NCBI GenBank assembly: GCA_037043235.1
Contig: JAWRVZ010000029.1
Span: 3,910,501-3,974,500, forward strand
Length of the DNA: 64,000 bases
Source of the DNA: Rhodeus uyekii
Lineage: Eukaryota; Chordata; Actinopteri; Cypriniformes; Acheilognathidae
Direction: 5' to 3'
Shown here one piece after another: positions 1 to 11,395 of the stretch. How positions within the stretch are numbered: the stretch's first letter is position 1; each line of letters starts with the position of its first letter. The notes under the pieces were generated by a model. That model was not told the DNA's origin and did no database searches. It saw nothing but the letters and a program-made list of their open reading frames with translations. Made by a program: the position numbers and the translations under genes.

Positions 1-242
1 AAAGGCCGTTGAACGTGGTGTTTCCCTTATACCGACTTGTCCTTGCTGCAACAGGAGATAAACTGAACCCCACGTGCACGCTGCTCAACCGGTTTCTGTT
101 GTTTCACCACTCGTCCTGAACTTCTCACACTGCTTCTGATATGGACCACGAAGATGGGGACGATGTTGCAAAATGGGCTCTACCGTCAGGGAGTTACCCC
201 ACCGAACATCAATCCCAGCGGTGCCTCCAAAATTGTAGTACT

Positions 243-329
243 CCTGAAAGGGAGTAAATGAGTGACAGACGTTGATCACAAATCATTCAGTCACCCGCGA
301 CGTTCATCCACTAACTTTATAATGTGAAT
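243..329. repeat. 87-bp direct repeat, copy 1
   Basis: Identical over all 87 bases to 601-687. On the minus strand this copy ends in ...TTTCAG and runs straight into sequence that looks like a following exon (GAGTACTAC...). In the other copy the same CAG is followed by GTATGC, a plausible splice donor. This copy therefore looks like a spliced (cDNA-like) version. Confidence 0.85.
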
Positions 330-600
330 CAATACAACAGAAACAGACACATACACAAATGATATACAATAAGTATCTAGCTTTACATTTAACAGAAACA
401 ACGAGTAACAAAATCATTAAAACACATATAACAACCACTTCCTGCGGGGTGCGTCATCATCAGCGCGCGCGCGCTACTCGCGGTACATTTGAACAGTGAC
501 ACTGAACACGTTAACATTGAAAACACTTCACCTGCACAACATTCGAATATGAAAGACAAAACACTCATGACACTGAAACATGTATTTCCGACCGTGCATA

Positions 601-687
601 CCTGAAAGGGAGTAAATGAGTGACAGACGTTGATCACAAATCATTCAGTCACCCGCGACGTTCATCCACTAACTTTATAATGTGAAT
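601..687. repeat. 87-bp direct repeat, copy 2 (possible minus-strand exon 1)
   Basis: Second copy of the perfect repeat. Read on the minus strand it begins just downstream of a TCTCGCGAGA motif and ends at CAG followed by GTATGC, a usable 5' splice site. The reading as a first, noncoding exon is an inference. Confidence 0.8.
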
Positions 688-693
688 GAAGTC

Positions 694-703
694 TCTCGCG
701 AGA
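694..703. promoter_or_regulatory. TCTCGCGAGA palindromic promoter motif
   Basis: Exact match to the palindrome common in CpG-rich, often bidirectional vertebrate promoters. It lies 7 bp from the end of the 87-bp repeat, as expected if the repeat starts near a minus-strand transcription start. Confidence 0.5.
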
Positions 704-1643
704 ACTCCCTTCATCCCGCCACGCACCGACGTGTACGTCACACTTACAACCAATCACAAAATGAACTCAAAATTAATAACCTATTCTAGAACATAATATA
801 TTTACAACTAATATTCATAAAGAACAACAAACAATCACATAAAAATAAAGCAAACTCAATTATTCACACATATCACAAAATACATCAAACTCAATTATTT
901 ACACATATCACACCATCCTAAAGATAAACATCATCCTTTTCTAAACTGTATATAAAACAAAAGAAATACAACGATATTGGAAAGAGTGAAGTGCAAGTGA
1001 TATTTTAATGGATGCAAAGGGTTAACAGTCCAAGGTTTCTGAAAGTCACTCAAATGTTTGCACTGTGATGAATATGTAGTATATAATGGTTTAGCTCTCA
1101 GTAGAAGAGGAAAGACAGGTAGGTTTTTCTAACCAACCTGTTTCATTCATTTGGATCATCTCAGTCGAGATGTGTCACGTTTTTTGGTTATGCTTACAAG
1201 TACATGCTTACGATGTGACTTGTGTGAGTTGGAGAAAGAGGCACTGTGTTCTTTCACTGAGTGTTGTTGTCTGTTTGTGAAATACTTTATTAGCTTGTCA
1301 CAAGATAAACAGTTCTGTGGGAGTCATGAGAATAAAATTATATGGTGTTGAAGGATTCAGCACAACTCTAATCCTTTTTAGATATTAATCAAATTGAACC
1401 CTTTAGTGGTTTTCATGTGTTTAGAGTGTCAGAACGATTATCCATCTACATTGTATTGCTATAGTGCTATACATATTAATGTGCTAGGAGTTAAAATATT
1501 TCATTTTAAATATTTGACCAGTTACATCACAGTAATTGAAGCTGTCACGTATTTTTATAAGGCCATGACAAACTTTTTATTCTTGTTTTTGGTTTAATGA
1601 GCTCAGTGTATAATGATAAAAAATTAAAAGACATTAAGGGTGA

Positions 1644-1660
1644 TTTATTTGCATTTTATT
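1644..1660 (-). terminator. Candidate poly(A) signals of the fusion gene
   Basis: Two AATAAA hexamers on the minus strand (TTTATT at 1644-1649 and 1655-1660), about 560 bp past the stop codon of the fusion gene. Other AT-rich hexamers are nearby, so the exact end is uncertain. Confidence 0.4.
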
Positions 1661-2218
1661 ATTATACTTTGAAAGAATGTTATTTGATACAGTAAAAATA
1701 CAGTATTTATAAATCAGTAAGCCAGTTTTTAATGCAATTATATAATTTAGGAAAGTATTAAAACAGAAAAGGAAAGCAAAACAATACAGAGATAAGGATG
1801 ACAATAAAAAAGAAATACTGTGTTTTGAAATGTAAATGCATTATTTTAAATTCTGCAAAACTCCATGTCTTACAAACACATTTTTAATCTTAGCTAAAAC
1901 AAAGACATTAAATACAAGTGTAGCAGAAATTGATTTACACCAAACTGTATGTAAGTCAAACAGTGAATCAATGCCAGTTCAGCATAAAATATTCTGTTTT
2001 CAGAAAATGTAACAATCTGCAATGTAGTGAAGTGATAGCATACAATTTATTTCAAGATTTCATCTTCTTCTTCTTGTTAAAATTCATAAGAGTATATTTG
2101 CCAAGATTCCATACATTATATCTCTAGCAATACAAGCTATAACTGTCAATATGAGTACTGAGTATCCTATGCAAAGTCCTTGCACAGTATATAGAGTTTG
2201 TAGAACCATATACACCAT

Positions 2219-5200
2219 TTATGGCATAAACTTTTTGGCTTTCAATCTGGGTATGATTTGCATGTCCCTGACATCATTGTGCTGCAGAAGCCAGCACAGG
2301 TATCTCTCTGTGCCCATACCCCATCCACTTGTTAGAAGAGGGATGACTTGACGCATATTGATGTACCATTTGTATGAGTCCTCTGGTACAGCATGGTGTT
2401 GTAAGGCCTCGCGTACCATTTCAGGTGTAGAGTGACGTTCCCCAAGCCCAACTGTCTCCCCTAACCCCAAGAGAAGGTCAGCTGCCTTGGCTTTGCTCTT
2501 GCCTGAACCTTCAATATATGCTTGGTAGAAGGGCACTCCTAGATGGTCCATTTCTGTCAGCCAAACAGCACCTCCATACTTTTTAATCAGGACTTTTTCT
2601 CCCTTTCGAGTTAGCTTCCTGCCAAACTGTGGTTGTCCCTCCTGAACCCACTCAAGACAATTAGAGGATGGCATAATTTGAATGGCTTGATCCAAGGGCA
2701 CTCTTGGTAGAGGTTTTTCTAAGTTCTTCAGTAGTTCCTGGGCATGAGACAGTGTACCAGCTGTGTTTAATATAATGTCAGAATGTTCCTTTACCATTGC
2801 TCGAGTCAAATGGGCAACATAGCTTTCAGCTATACTCATGGCAACATCCATGTCGCCCAGAAGCTCACATTCCACATGGTAGAACTGGTTGAGATGTGTA
2901 GAGTCAGGATCTTCCCCTCTGAAACTCGGTGACACGTAATAAGCCCCAGGGAGACCATCATGAAACCTCATAAAGTACTCTAAAACAAACTGCATAGAGT
3001 CTGCCAGATATACATCTTGGCCCAACATGTTGACAAACACAGGCTCAGAATCTGACCCCAGGCCCATTGGTGAGGAAATTGTGTCAGTTGTGATAGGTGT
3101 CAGTGCATAAGCATACTTGCATTTGTTGTTGAAGTACTCTACTGTGCTATGAAACAGGGTGTTTTGGATTTGAAAGAGATTGCGATACCATTTGCTCTTG
3201 ATGGCTAATGCAGCGTGAGTCAGGGGGTCTTCCCAGGACTGAGGTGGAGTAGTCTTTGTTATCTTGGTGTGGATCTCTGTAAGGTCCTCTTTGCTAGCTG
3301 GAGGACCATTTATCGATGTGACATATCCTTTATAAGTTGGGCAGAACTGAGAAGCCACGACTGGGGGTTTGGCGGCATTAGGCTGAGGAACTAATGGAAT
3401 CAGTTTGGCATGGGCATAATCAACTTCAAACCCTTCAAATATGAGAGCTACACCATGGGCATTCATTCCTTCTTGCACAAGATGAGCAACCTTTCGGATT
3501 GCCACAAGTAGGGCTGTATAGTCGATCTCATTCAGACGGAAGATGTCACTGGTAAGAGGTTTTCTTGGCACTAGAACTGTAAAGCCTGGTGTATTTGGAA
3601 AAGGAGTTAGGAAGGCTACATGTTCATTGTCTTCCCAGACACGCCACTGTTGCTCTTCACCACGGATAATGCGGGGGAAAAGGCTGGTATCAGAAGGATC
3701 TCCATGGAATTCAAAGCAAGAAGGGGCGTTTGGTGTTGGGAGTCGAGAGCGAATCTTTGCCTGTACCTGGTCAAGATGGATATCATCACATCGTGGACCA
3801 CTTTTGGAGCTACAGTACCCAGGGTCATAAGGATTGAACTCCATTTCCTCAGCTAGTTGAGGTTTCCAGTTTTTTTCTAGGCCATGGAGAGGCAAAACTT
3901 TGATGCAAGCCGGCTTGCTAAGTTCTGGCATTGACACAAGAGCACAGCGATGCACACCAAGTTTCTCGCAAAGGAGACTGGCAACAGTCCTTGCCCCCTG
4001 CATCATTGCTATGTAGTCAGGTAACACTAACTGAAAGATGCTACTAGGTCCATTAATGGTCTTTCGAGTGAGAACAGTAGCTCCTGGGGTCCAAGGATTA
4101 AGCTCTAGGTGAGCTATCAAGTCATCAGTCTCCCAAAGCACATTCATAAACTCCTTCTTAGGTCTTAAAACCTCAGTTCGAGGAATGCCATTGACCAACG
4201 AACCAACAAACATGACCCCAGCATTGGTTTCTATAACGGCTTCACCGTGATGTTCTACGGCTATAATTCCTGCACTCTTTCCTTCCAGATCATTGTGGAT
4301 AACTTCTCTGCAAGCTTGTCTGAGACTGTAACCTTTGAGGTTGTATAAGCTGGCTATTTTGTGAGCAACTGTTTGGCGTAAGAAGACATCACCATCACCA
4401 GAGCATGTTACAGCAAGTTTCTCATCAGCATAAATTCCTGCACCCACTATGGCGGTGTCACCAACTCTCCCTTTCCACTTTCCAACTAAACCTCCAGTGG
4501 ATGTGGCTGCTGCTAACTTGCCCCACTTATCCAGTGCAACTGCACCTACAGTTTGAGGATGGTTATTCTTCCCATCACCTGACTTCATAAGTAACTCCTT
4601 GTGTCTTATGTCAGTGTTAAAGTACTCTGATTTTAGTGTTGTTTCTTTTTCTCCAAGACTCTCTACAAACTCCTCTGCACCTTCTCCAGTCAGTAATGAG
4701 TGCACACTCTTTTCCATAACACAGCGAGCTGCTTTTATTGGGTTTTTCACTCTTCGCAGGCAAGCCACCGATCCAGAGTTCTTCCCATGTCCATCCACAA
4801 TGGTGGCTTCCATTTCATGCTCCCCATCTCGATTATATACTGATCCCTTGCCAGCATTAAACAAGAAACAGTCCTCCAATGCAACTACACTTCTTTGTAC
4901 TGCGTCCAGACTACTACCTCCATGAAAAAGCACTTGTGCCCCTAGAGTTAGAGCTGTTTGAAGGGCAAATTCAATGGTCCCAATCACCTTTTGATTTAAC
5001 ATCATTTCCTCTCCTGCCCCACCATGGATCACTAAAGTGAAATCTGACTTCATCTTTTTGTTGGGTCCTTTTTTCTCCACGGCTCTGACTGCATCATCTA
5101 CGGAAGAGCTGTTTACTAGCTTTTCTTTATTGTCTTGCAGGAGACATTCAATGGCTCCCATCTGTCCTGCTAAGGCATACCTTAGTGCCAGAAGCATTAC

Positions 5201-7488
5201 TAGTTTTAGATTGTGCTCAAGTCTATCTTTGAGATTTCCCAGGACACTGGCGAAAGTTCCCTTCCCATTCAGAACTAAACGTACTTTGTCCTTCCTGCCT
5301 AGATATGTGACAGCAAGCTGGTCTGTAGCATAGACATTACCTACGGCACACTCAACTCCCTCCATTAGATCTGATCCAGTCAAATATATCGAAGGACATC
5401 CAAAAGGGTCAAGAAACTTCTTGAGTGGGTTATCTTGAGACATAGATCTGCGCAGGGCTGCCAGATGAGGACCCACTCCAAGTCCAAGTTTTGTAGCTTT
5501 GATGAGGTTCTTGTGCTCTAAAAAGGCCAGATGAAAGAGCTGGAAAAGCTCATTTGTGTACTGGGGAACACTGTCTGGGCCAACGCAGGATGCCAGTGCT
5601 GTAACAAGCTGATGAGATCTAATAGTTGTGGAGTATGTGGGATCACAGCGGCCATGTTTGAAATGACGCATATGAGTAGGTGTCACCATGATCAGGCTAG
5701 TAGCTGCATCCCCAAGTGTTTGCCTCAAAGACAACTGCAAAGTGAAATTAATCCATGCATCATATAGACCTCTGTGACCCCTTAAAGTGGTGAATACATC
5801 TGGATAAGATGATATTTCAAAAGTCATGACAGACTGGCTGGCTTGTAGAATACTAGAAACAGGCGGATTTGGCAAATTTATGCCTTTCAGGGGCAGTTTC
5901 AGAGGTTTAGGGTGAAGAGAACCAGCATTTGAGGATGGACCTAACCCATTGGTTTGGGTTTTTATTATCTCTATGTTTTCAGATTCTGAGAGCTGCCACA
6001 GACGTTCAACAAGAAGTCCAGCTACCATTCCATCCAGGGCACTATGCTCAAACAACACGCCTGCTTGGCCATCTTTAAAAACCACTAAGTTCACCACCTG
6101 TTGATGAAGATGGTAAATAGTTATGTCATTTTGCCATTAATATCAAAACATTAAAACCTTAAAAGGTTTGAGGTAAAATGGTAAAAGATTGAGTCTGATT
6201 TAGCATTACTATGGGAAGTCATTTATCTTAATAAAACATATTTTTCTTAAAATAGAAAATTATCTTTTGTCATTGTCATTCAGAATTTAATTGCTTGGTA
6301 GAAGGGTACAGAATTATTATTAAAAGTAAAGCTTTTAAAAGCTATAAAGTTTGGCTGTCAATTCAATTAAAATTCCAACACATGAAATATAAAAATATAA
6401 AAATAATAAAATTCTTAATTTCTGAAATTTGCCAAACCCCAATTAGCATAGGAAATTAATCTTACTCATACAGTACTAATTATATGGTTCAAATTATATA
6501 AACATCCTAATTTGTTTTTACACACCTTATCATAGTATCTCAAACATCTGCCATCTTTCTCCCCTAGTCGGACTGTATTAAGTATTTCTGCAAGATCCGC
6601 CGATGCTGGGAAGTCTTCCAGAGAAACAGCCAGAACGGCCCTCTCCATCATTTCAAGAGAAACTGCTGCTTCACCCCCGGTATTTAAGATATCCATTCTC
6701 ACAGAATGCCAGACTTGACGATGAAGAGAAGACAGACCACAAATAGAGGATGGGCCTTGTTCGGGGGCTGCTTCTGGGTGACTCATTGCATGAAACAGTT
6801 GGGCGTAGATGTCATTGAGAGGTAAAGGAGAAAGAGATTCCCTTGAACTAGGTTTACATAAAATTTGAATCGGAAATATACCCCCTCGACAGGTCAATAT
6901 GGCGTGAAGGCTGTCTGGGTATGTCTGGAACATAAAGACCAAAAAATTGGACATTAAGATGAGGGAATCTGTCATTAAATGAGTTTTACTTTAAGTAACT
7001 TAAAAATAGTAAACAATTGGAAGTTAATTGGAAAAAATACCTTTAGCTCATCCTGGATCTTGCCTGGTAGGCGACTAGCTGCAAAAACCTGTGACTGTTG
7101 TGTTCGCTCAGTTGGCATATCCCCTTCCACCAGCCATGGTTCACTGTGCAGCTTAGCAGCTGCCCACAGAAGGGTCGTTGCCCGCTCTATCTGTGCAAAC
7201 TCCCCCTTTACTTTAGAGGAGGGCAGGACGGATGGAATAGCGGTGGAATTGGGCAGTGGGTCGTAGCAGGAGAGCAGACGTTTTTTGAATTCCTCAGTCA
7301 CCCAGTTCTCACGTCCAGAGGCATGCTCTTTCAGATGTGTTTGGACTTCCTGGAGTGCATCTCTCTGCTGGAAGAGGGCAGTTTTATAGTGTTGGTACTG
7401 GTCAGGATTTAGGGTGAGCTGAAGCACCCGGTTAGCTTCTTGGAGAGTAACATCCAGTTCTGGAATGGGATAATCTGGTAGTGCCATC
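2219..7488 (-). CDS. Four-family fusion: carnitine-acyltransferase-like / asparaginase / 2x HIT / AsnRS-like
   Basis: Three coding exons, 7488-7041 (ATG at 7487), 6924-6526 and 6097-2219, joined in phase 0, give 1574 residues. Residues 1 to about 630 follow the carnitine/choline acyltransferase fold. They include SRLPG near the end of exon 1, the catalytic His in FEHSALDG (His300) and TTIRS further on. About 632-905 is an Ntn-type isoaspartyl peptidase/asparaginase: VIHGGAG at its start, nucleophile Thr798 in QTVGAV, then TSTGG and RVGDTAIVGAG. About 920-1020 and 1097-1185 are two HIT-like domains with the core motif degraded to ACIKVLPL and AHAKLIPL. About 1205-1574 is a class II synthetase core of AsnRS type, with motif 2 SFRGED (Arg1342) and motif 3 GWGMGTERYL (Arg1547). 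It has no N-terminal OB-fold anticodon domain. No signal peptide or membrane segment is visible, so a cytosolic location is inferred. The large exon has no stops or frameshifts, so the gene looks intact. Substrate and product are unknown. Confidence 0.88.
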
Positions 7489-8399
7489 CTGCAGAGTAGA
7501 GGATATAACAAAAAACTTTATTCCACATGCTTAAGTTGTATCATGTGATTTAAATTTAATACCATGTTTGTATTATTCCCAGAACATTTTCTCAGGGTAC
7601 ATGTAACAAATTACTTTTTTTGTCACGTGTAATTCAATATTTGCATTACGTGGCTTTATAAATTGGCTAATTTTTGCACAAAAGACTCAGTGTGATTTGG
7701 TAATGTACTTTAACTCTACAAGCAGATTTCAAGGGAATGCAACACATCTAACGATGAGCAATATTAATGCACATGATGACTTGATGACATTTGCACATTC
7801 TAATTATAGATACTCCAAACTAACATTTGTCAAGATACTTTTTGGCCACACAGCCATAATGAGTATAGCATGCTATTTGTATAGCCAGTCGTCATGGGAA
7901 CATGTCTCATGCTGCATGTTCCTAATTTGATTTTGACTGATTTAATCACACTCATTTTCGAACTCTTATAATGCTGTCTTTTTTCCCATTTATGGTCCCT
8001 GGTGACATGGAAGTTCAATCTAGGTGATCTTGATCATGTGATGTCATTAATTAATTCTGAATTAATTCAATTTAAATCAGAAAAACACCCATGAAAATTA
8101 AGACCACTCTATTTTCTGCGAGAAAATCTAGATTTTATATCTTCTGCCATCTTCATCTCTGTTTTAATTTTTTTTAAATCATTATTTTTAATAAAATCTT
8201 CATTTACATACTCCTTATTCAACAAAGCACGATACAATATTATTACAACATAAATTGCCTTGATTTAAAAATCAGTTTCGAAATGTTTCAAAATGTATTA
8301 TTTAATAATAATATAGACTTTTATATACAGAACTACATTAACAAACTAAAGCACATGGTGCACCAAAGTGGTTTAAAGTTTGGTTGACAATAATTCATT

Positions 8400-8660
8400 G
8401 AAAACTGGTAACGCTTTACAAAAAGGTTTCATTAGTTAACTACATTAGTTAACATGAACAAGTAATGAACTGCACTTCTACAGCATTGTAAAATAAGCAG
8501 TAATCATTGTTAATGTTAATTCCAACATTTTCTAATACATTAAAAACTTGACTACTTGATTTTAATGCCATTCATGCTAAATAAAAGTTCTTATCGTTTC
8601 TAATTTTCAACGTTAATTAAAATGTATCAACTAATAGAGAATTTAGCATTAAAGTAGAAA
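8400..8660. repeat. Interspersed repeat (AGTTAACTACATTAGTTAACATG type)
   Basis: The phrase with alternating TTAGTTAAC blocks after GGTAACGCTTTACA is a pattern I know as a very common cyprinid interspersed repeat. It lies in the inferred 5' intron of the fusion gene. A related diverged copy lies at about 38385-38530 in rbx1 intron 4. Confidence 0.5.
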
Positions 8661-8697
8661 CTAAACAAAAAAAGCAACATATAAACATTCAACTCAC

Positions 8698-8860
8698 CTC
8701 AGAGCAGTAAAAACTTCCAAAGTATATGTCAACTAGTCAATGCGATGAGAGCTAGAGTGCAACAACCTTTTGTTGCAGTGAAAAAAGAAGAAGTGGACCG
8801 TAATCTGAACCTAGTGATTCCAATTAAGAAATTTAATTTCCTTCCTCCCAATAGGCGTGG
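8698..8860 (-). other. Probable 5' UTR exon and promoter of the fusion gene
   Basis: A clean donor (GAG|GTGAGTT) lies on the minus strand at 8698/8697. The first coding exon has an acceptor (CTGCAG|G) at 7489, directly before its ATG. Together they imply a noncoding first exon starting somewhere in 8700-8860 and an intron of about 1.2 kb. The start is not defined. The plus-strand open frame across this stretch (8745-9128) shows no domain. Confidence 0.5.
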
Positions 8861-8869
8861 ACAGTATAA

Positions 8870-10590
8870 CGCGAAGATTGTCACACTAACATTCCTTGTC
8901 TTTATATGCCATAAAAAAGTATCAGCCTCGTTTATATTTTCTGCTAATGAACACCGTTTTTGGTACTACAATTTTATTCTGAAACATCTCCCGCAGAAGT
9001 CAGGGTCTATCCAAATTGACCTTTCTAGATTTTCTGTGTGGAAGTGGTTCTTGATCCTTATTACCGTAATATGCTCTGAAAAGCACGTATACTCTAAAAG
9101 GGTGTTGATATGTTGTGTAGAGTTTTAATGTGATGTGTTGTGTGTTTATTGTCCTTTTCCTATTTTTCATGATTGTTGAGCACTTTGAGCTATGAAGTAA
9201 TTGAAAAGTGCTTTATAAAATAAATTAAACTACTAAAAATCGAACTGTGTTTTCAATGACAGTCTTTTCCATTCTTTTTTTAATCAAATGTTTAATGCAG
9301 ACATATCATGTTCTTTCTGCGTTCACATCCTTCTGTCATTCAGAATAACCTGCAAAATGTCATTCAAGTTGAATTAGCTCAGTGTTGCTTTATATTCGCA
9401 TTCATCAGTTGTAGGAAATCATAGTATGACCGTGAGTAATGTGGACATTTGGGTAACTGTAATCAGGTTACCTGTAGAGGACATCGAATTTTCTTTATCG
9501 TACCAAAAGACATCAGATGGTAGAAGAAGGATGAGGAGCTCTTGGACAGACATGGAAACCTTAATAAAAAAAGTCATGTGATGTGCTGTGTGTTGATAAT
9601 TTTTATTTCCTGCTAGCCGAACAAAGAAGGTATTGAGAGAGCTATCGTGTGTGTCTCACGTGAGAATGGACAAATTATTTTTTTATGAAATTGCAGGTGC
9701 CCTTTGTTATCAGACATCCAGATTATGAAAAATGTTAAAGCGTGAGACTGTTTAACAAACATATTTCTGATATTTACCTTGAGTTTGACTTTTTTCACAC
9801 ATTAATCCTTATGTTTTGTCTTTGTAAGATTTAAGAGATAAAATGTTAGTATCAGAATGAAAAAGATAGGAGTTCACTTCTGCTTCTCATTATGTATAGA
9901 AATGACTTGCATATGGAGTTGGACCACTAGGCCAAATATGGGAATGGTCCCCCACTCTCCTATTGTAAAAGTATGGAAGTCCGTTTCTGCCACAGTTCTG
10001 ATTATTTAAGTTGAAATATTGACTTAGTATCTCGAAATAACGAGAAACTTTCTCGAAATAATGACTTAGTTTCTCGTTATTTCAAGATACTTTCTCAAAA
10101 TAAAGAAAGTTTCTCGTTATTTCGAGATACTAAGTAACTATTTTGAGATACTTTCTCGAAATAATGACTTAGTATGTCGAAATAACGAGAACATTTCTCA
10201 ATATAATGACTTAGTATGTCGAAATAACAATAACATAGTCTATATTCTCCCATTGGTTAGCTCTGTGAAACTCCCCTAAACTGTCACCTATATGTACTCA
10301 AACAAATATCTAATAGAGTTGAATTTTGTGAATGGATTGGCTTCATGTTCATGAAAAAGGAAAAGACTGAGAATAAGGCACATGAGAAAATAAATAGGAA
10401 TAAAATAATCTTTTAGCATGATGACCATGTTTTTGACCAACTTTTGATGAAACTTTAGGTCATAATTGTTCTTTGTTGATTGAACAGTAAATAAATGTTG
10501 TATGATTATTATATCAATAATTACACTTTTAAAACCCATAATACGTTGTAAAAACGCCCGAAAAACACTGGTAATACTAACTAAATAATC
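8870..10590. other. Intergenic stretch between the fusion gene and mief1
   Basis: No supported gene. At about 9110-9235 there is a LINE-like 3' tail (CACTTTGAGCTATG...AAAGTGCTTTATAAAATAAA). At 10022-10228 there is a palindromic satellite-like array. The rest is unremarkable AT-rich DNA. Confidence 0.5.
10022..10228. repeat. Short array of (TTATTTCGAGATACT/AAGT) units in both orientations
   Basis: Units such as ATCTCGAAATAACGAGAAA and TTTCTCGTTATTTCGAGATA alternate between strands for about 200 bp. Several neighbouring units can pair as hairpins. The units are imperfect, so the array is old or has been reshuffled. Confidence 0.8.
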
Positions 10591-11314
10591 AGCACAGGCC
10601 CGGAAGTAGTTCCTTTAATCCTCATCCGGGGCGGCACAGCTCGACCCTTTACTGAAGGCTGATCTCTGCCACCCTTGACAAGCTAAACAATCATTTTCTG
10701 TCTCATTCAAACGTGAGTAAAAGTTTCTACTGGCTCCGGATACGAGTTTTTAAACTATGCGAGACGTGATCAGTTGAGCTCGTTGTTATATTGTCACAGT
10801 TAAAGAAGGTCAGTGGAGATGAGGCTAGCTAACGCTAGCTAAACTGCTAATAAACGACTCGCTTTCAAACACATTCGCCCCAACTGCTTCCCTTACAGTG
10901 TGTTATTACTATACAAACGCTTATATTTTCACCTTCACCAGATATTCTTAGATAGCATGTGTTGAACAGGCTTTATTGCAGTGATTATGAAGCCGATGGT
11001 TCAGTGTTACTTAGGTGTCAATCAAAGCATTCAACTAATGAGGCATGTATTTCTTAAAGTCCCCAACCTTAATAATGATAATAGCAAGTGCTGTGATCTT
11101 GCACATTGCAGTACAGCGTGGTAATAACTGATAATGGGACCAGGAAGCCGCACGTGCCAACATTGTTCTGGTTTTATGTGTAATGTTTTGAAAGATTGAT
11201 GGATTGAGTGGTTTGGTTGTATTGCTGTTTATTTATCTTTGTCACATATTCTATTGAAATTCATATGCCCTAAATCTTTAATCAAAATATTTCCTGCTTC
11301 ATCTCTTCTCTGAC

Positions 11315-11395
11315 TGATTAGACTGTCAATGTGTTCCTTGAATGCAATGCAAGTCGATTTCGATAAAAGCATCGGCCAAATGCATAAATAAAATG
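11315..11395 (+). repeat. SINE 3' fragment (L2-tail family)
   Basis: Contains ...CTTGAATGCAATGCAAGTCG followed by a GATAAAAGC loop and CCAAATGCATAAAT, the 3' part of the tRNA-derived SINE seen complete at 26572-26735. The tRNA-like head is missing. It lies in mief1 intron 1. Confidence 0.7.

Larger units (their letters stand above)
1..1620. other. Spacer at left edge; no confident gene
   Basis: AT-rich spacer with a more GC- and CpG-rich patch at about 1-760. It holds a perfect 87-bp direct repeat (243-329 and 601-687) and a TCTCGCGAGA motif (694-703), which together suggest the promoter and first exon of a minus-strand transcript leaving the window to the left. The open frames here start with GTG and have no recognisable domain. 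From about 770 to 1620 I see only AT-rich sequence. Confidence 0.5.

Noticed and set aside
3543..5333. Several plus-strand open frames opposite the fusion exon
   Set aside because: Antisense shadows of a long coding exon; none has a domain or splice logic.
8745..9128. 127-codon plus-strand open frame
   Set aside because: No domain, no splice partners, and it overlaps the inferred 5' exon of the minus-strand fusion gene. Probably chance.
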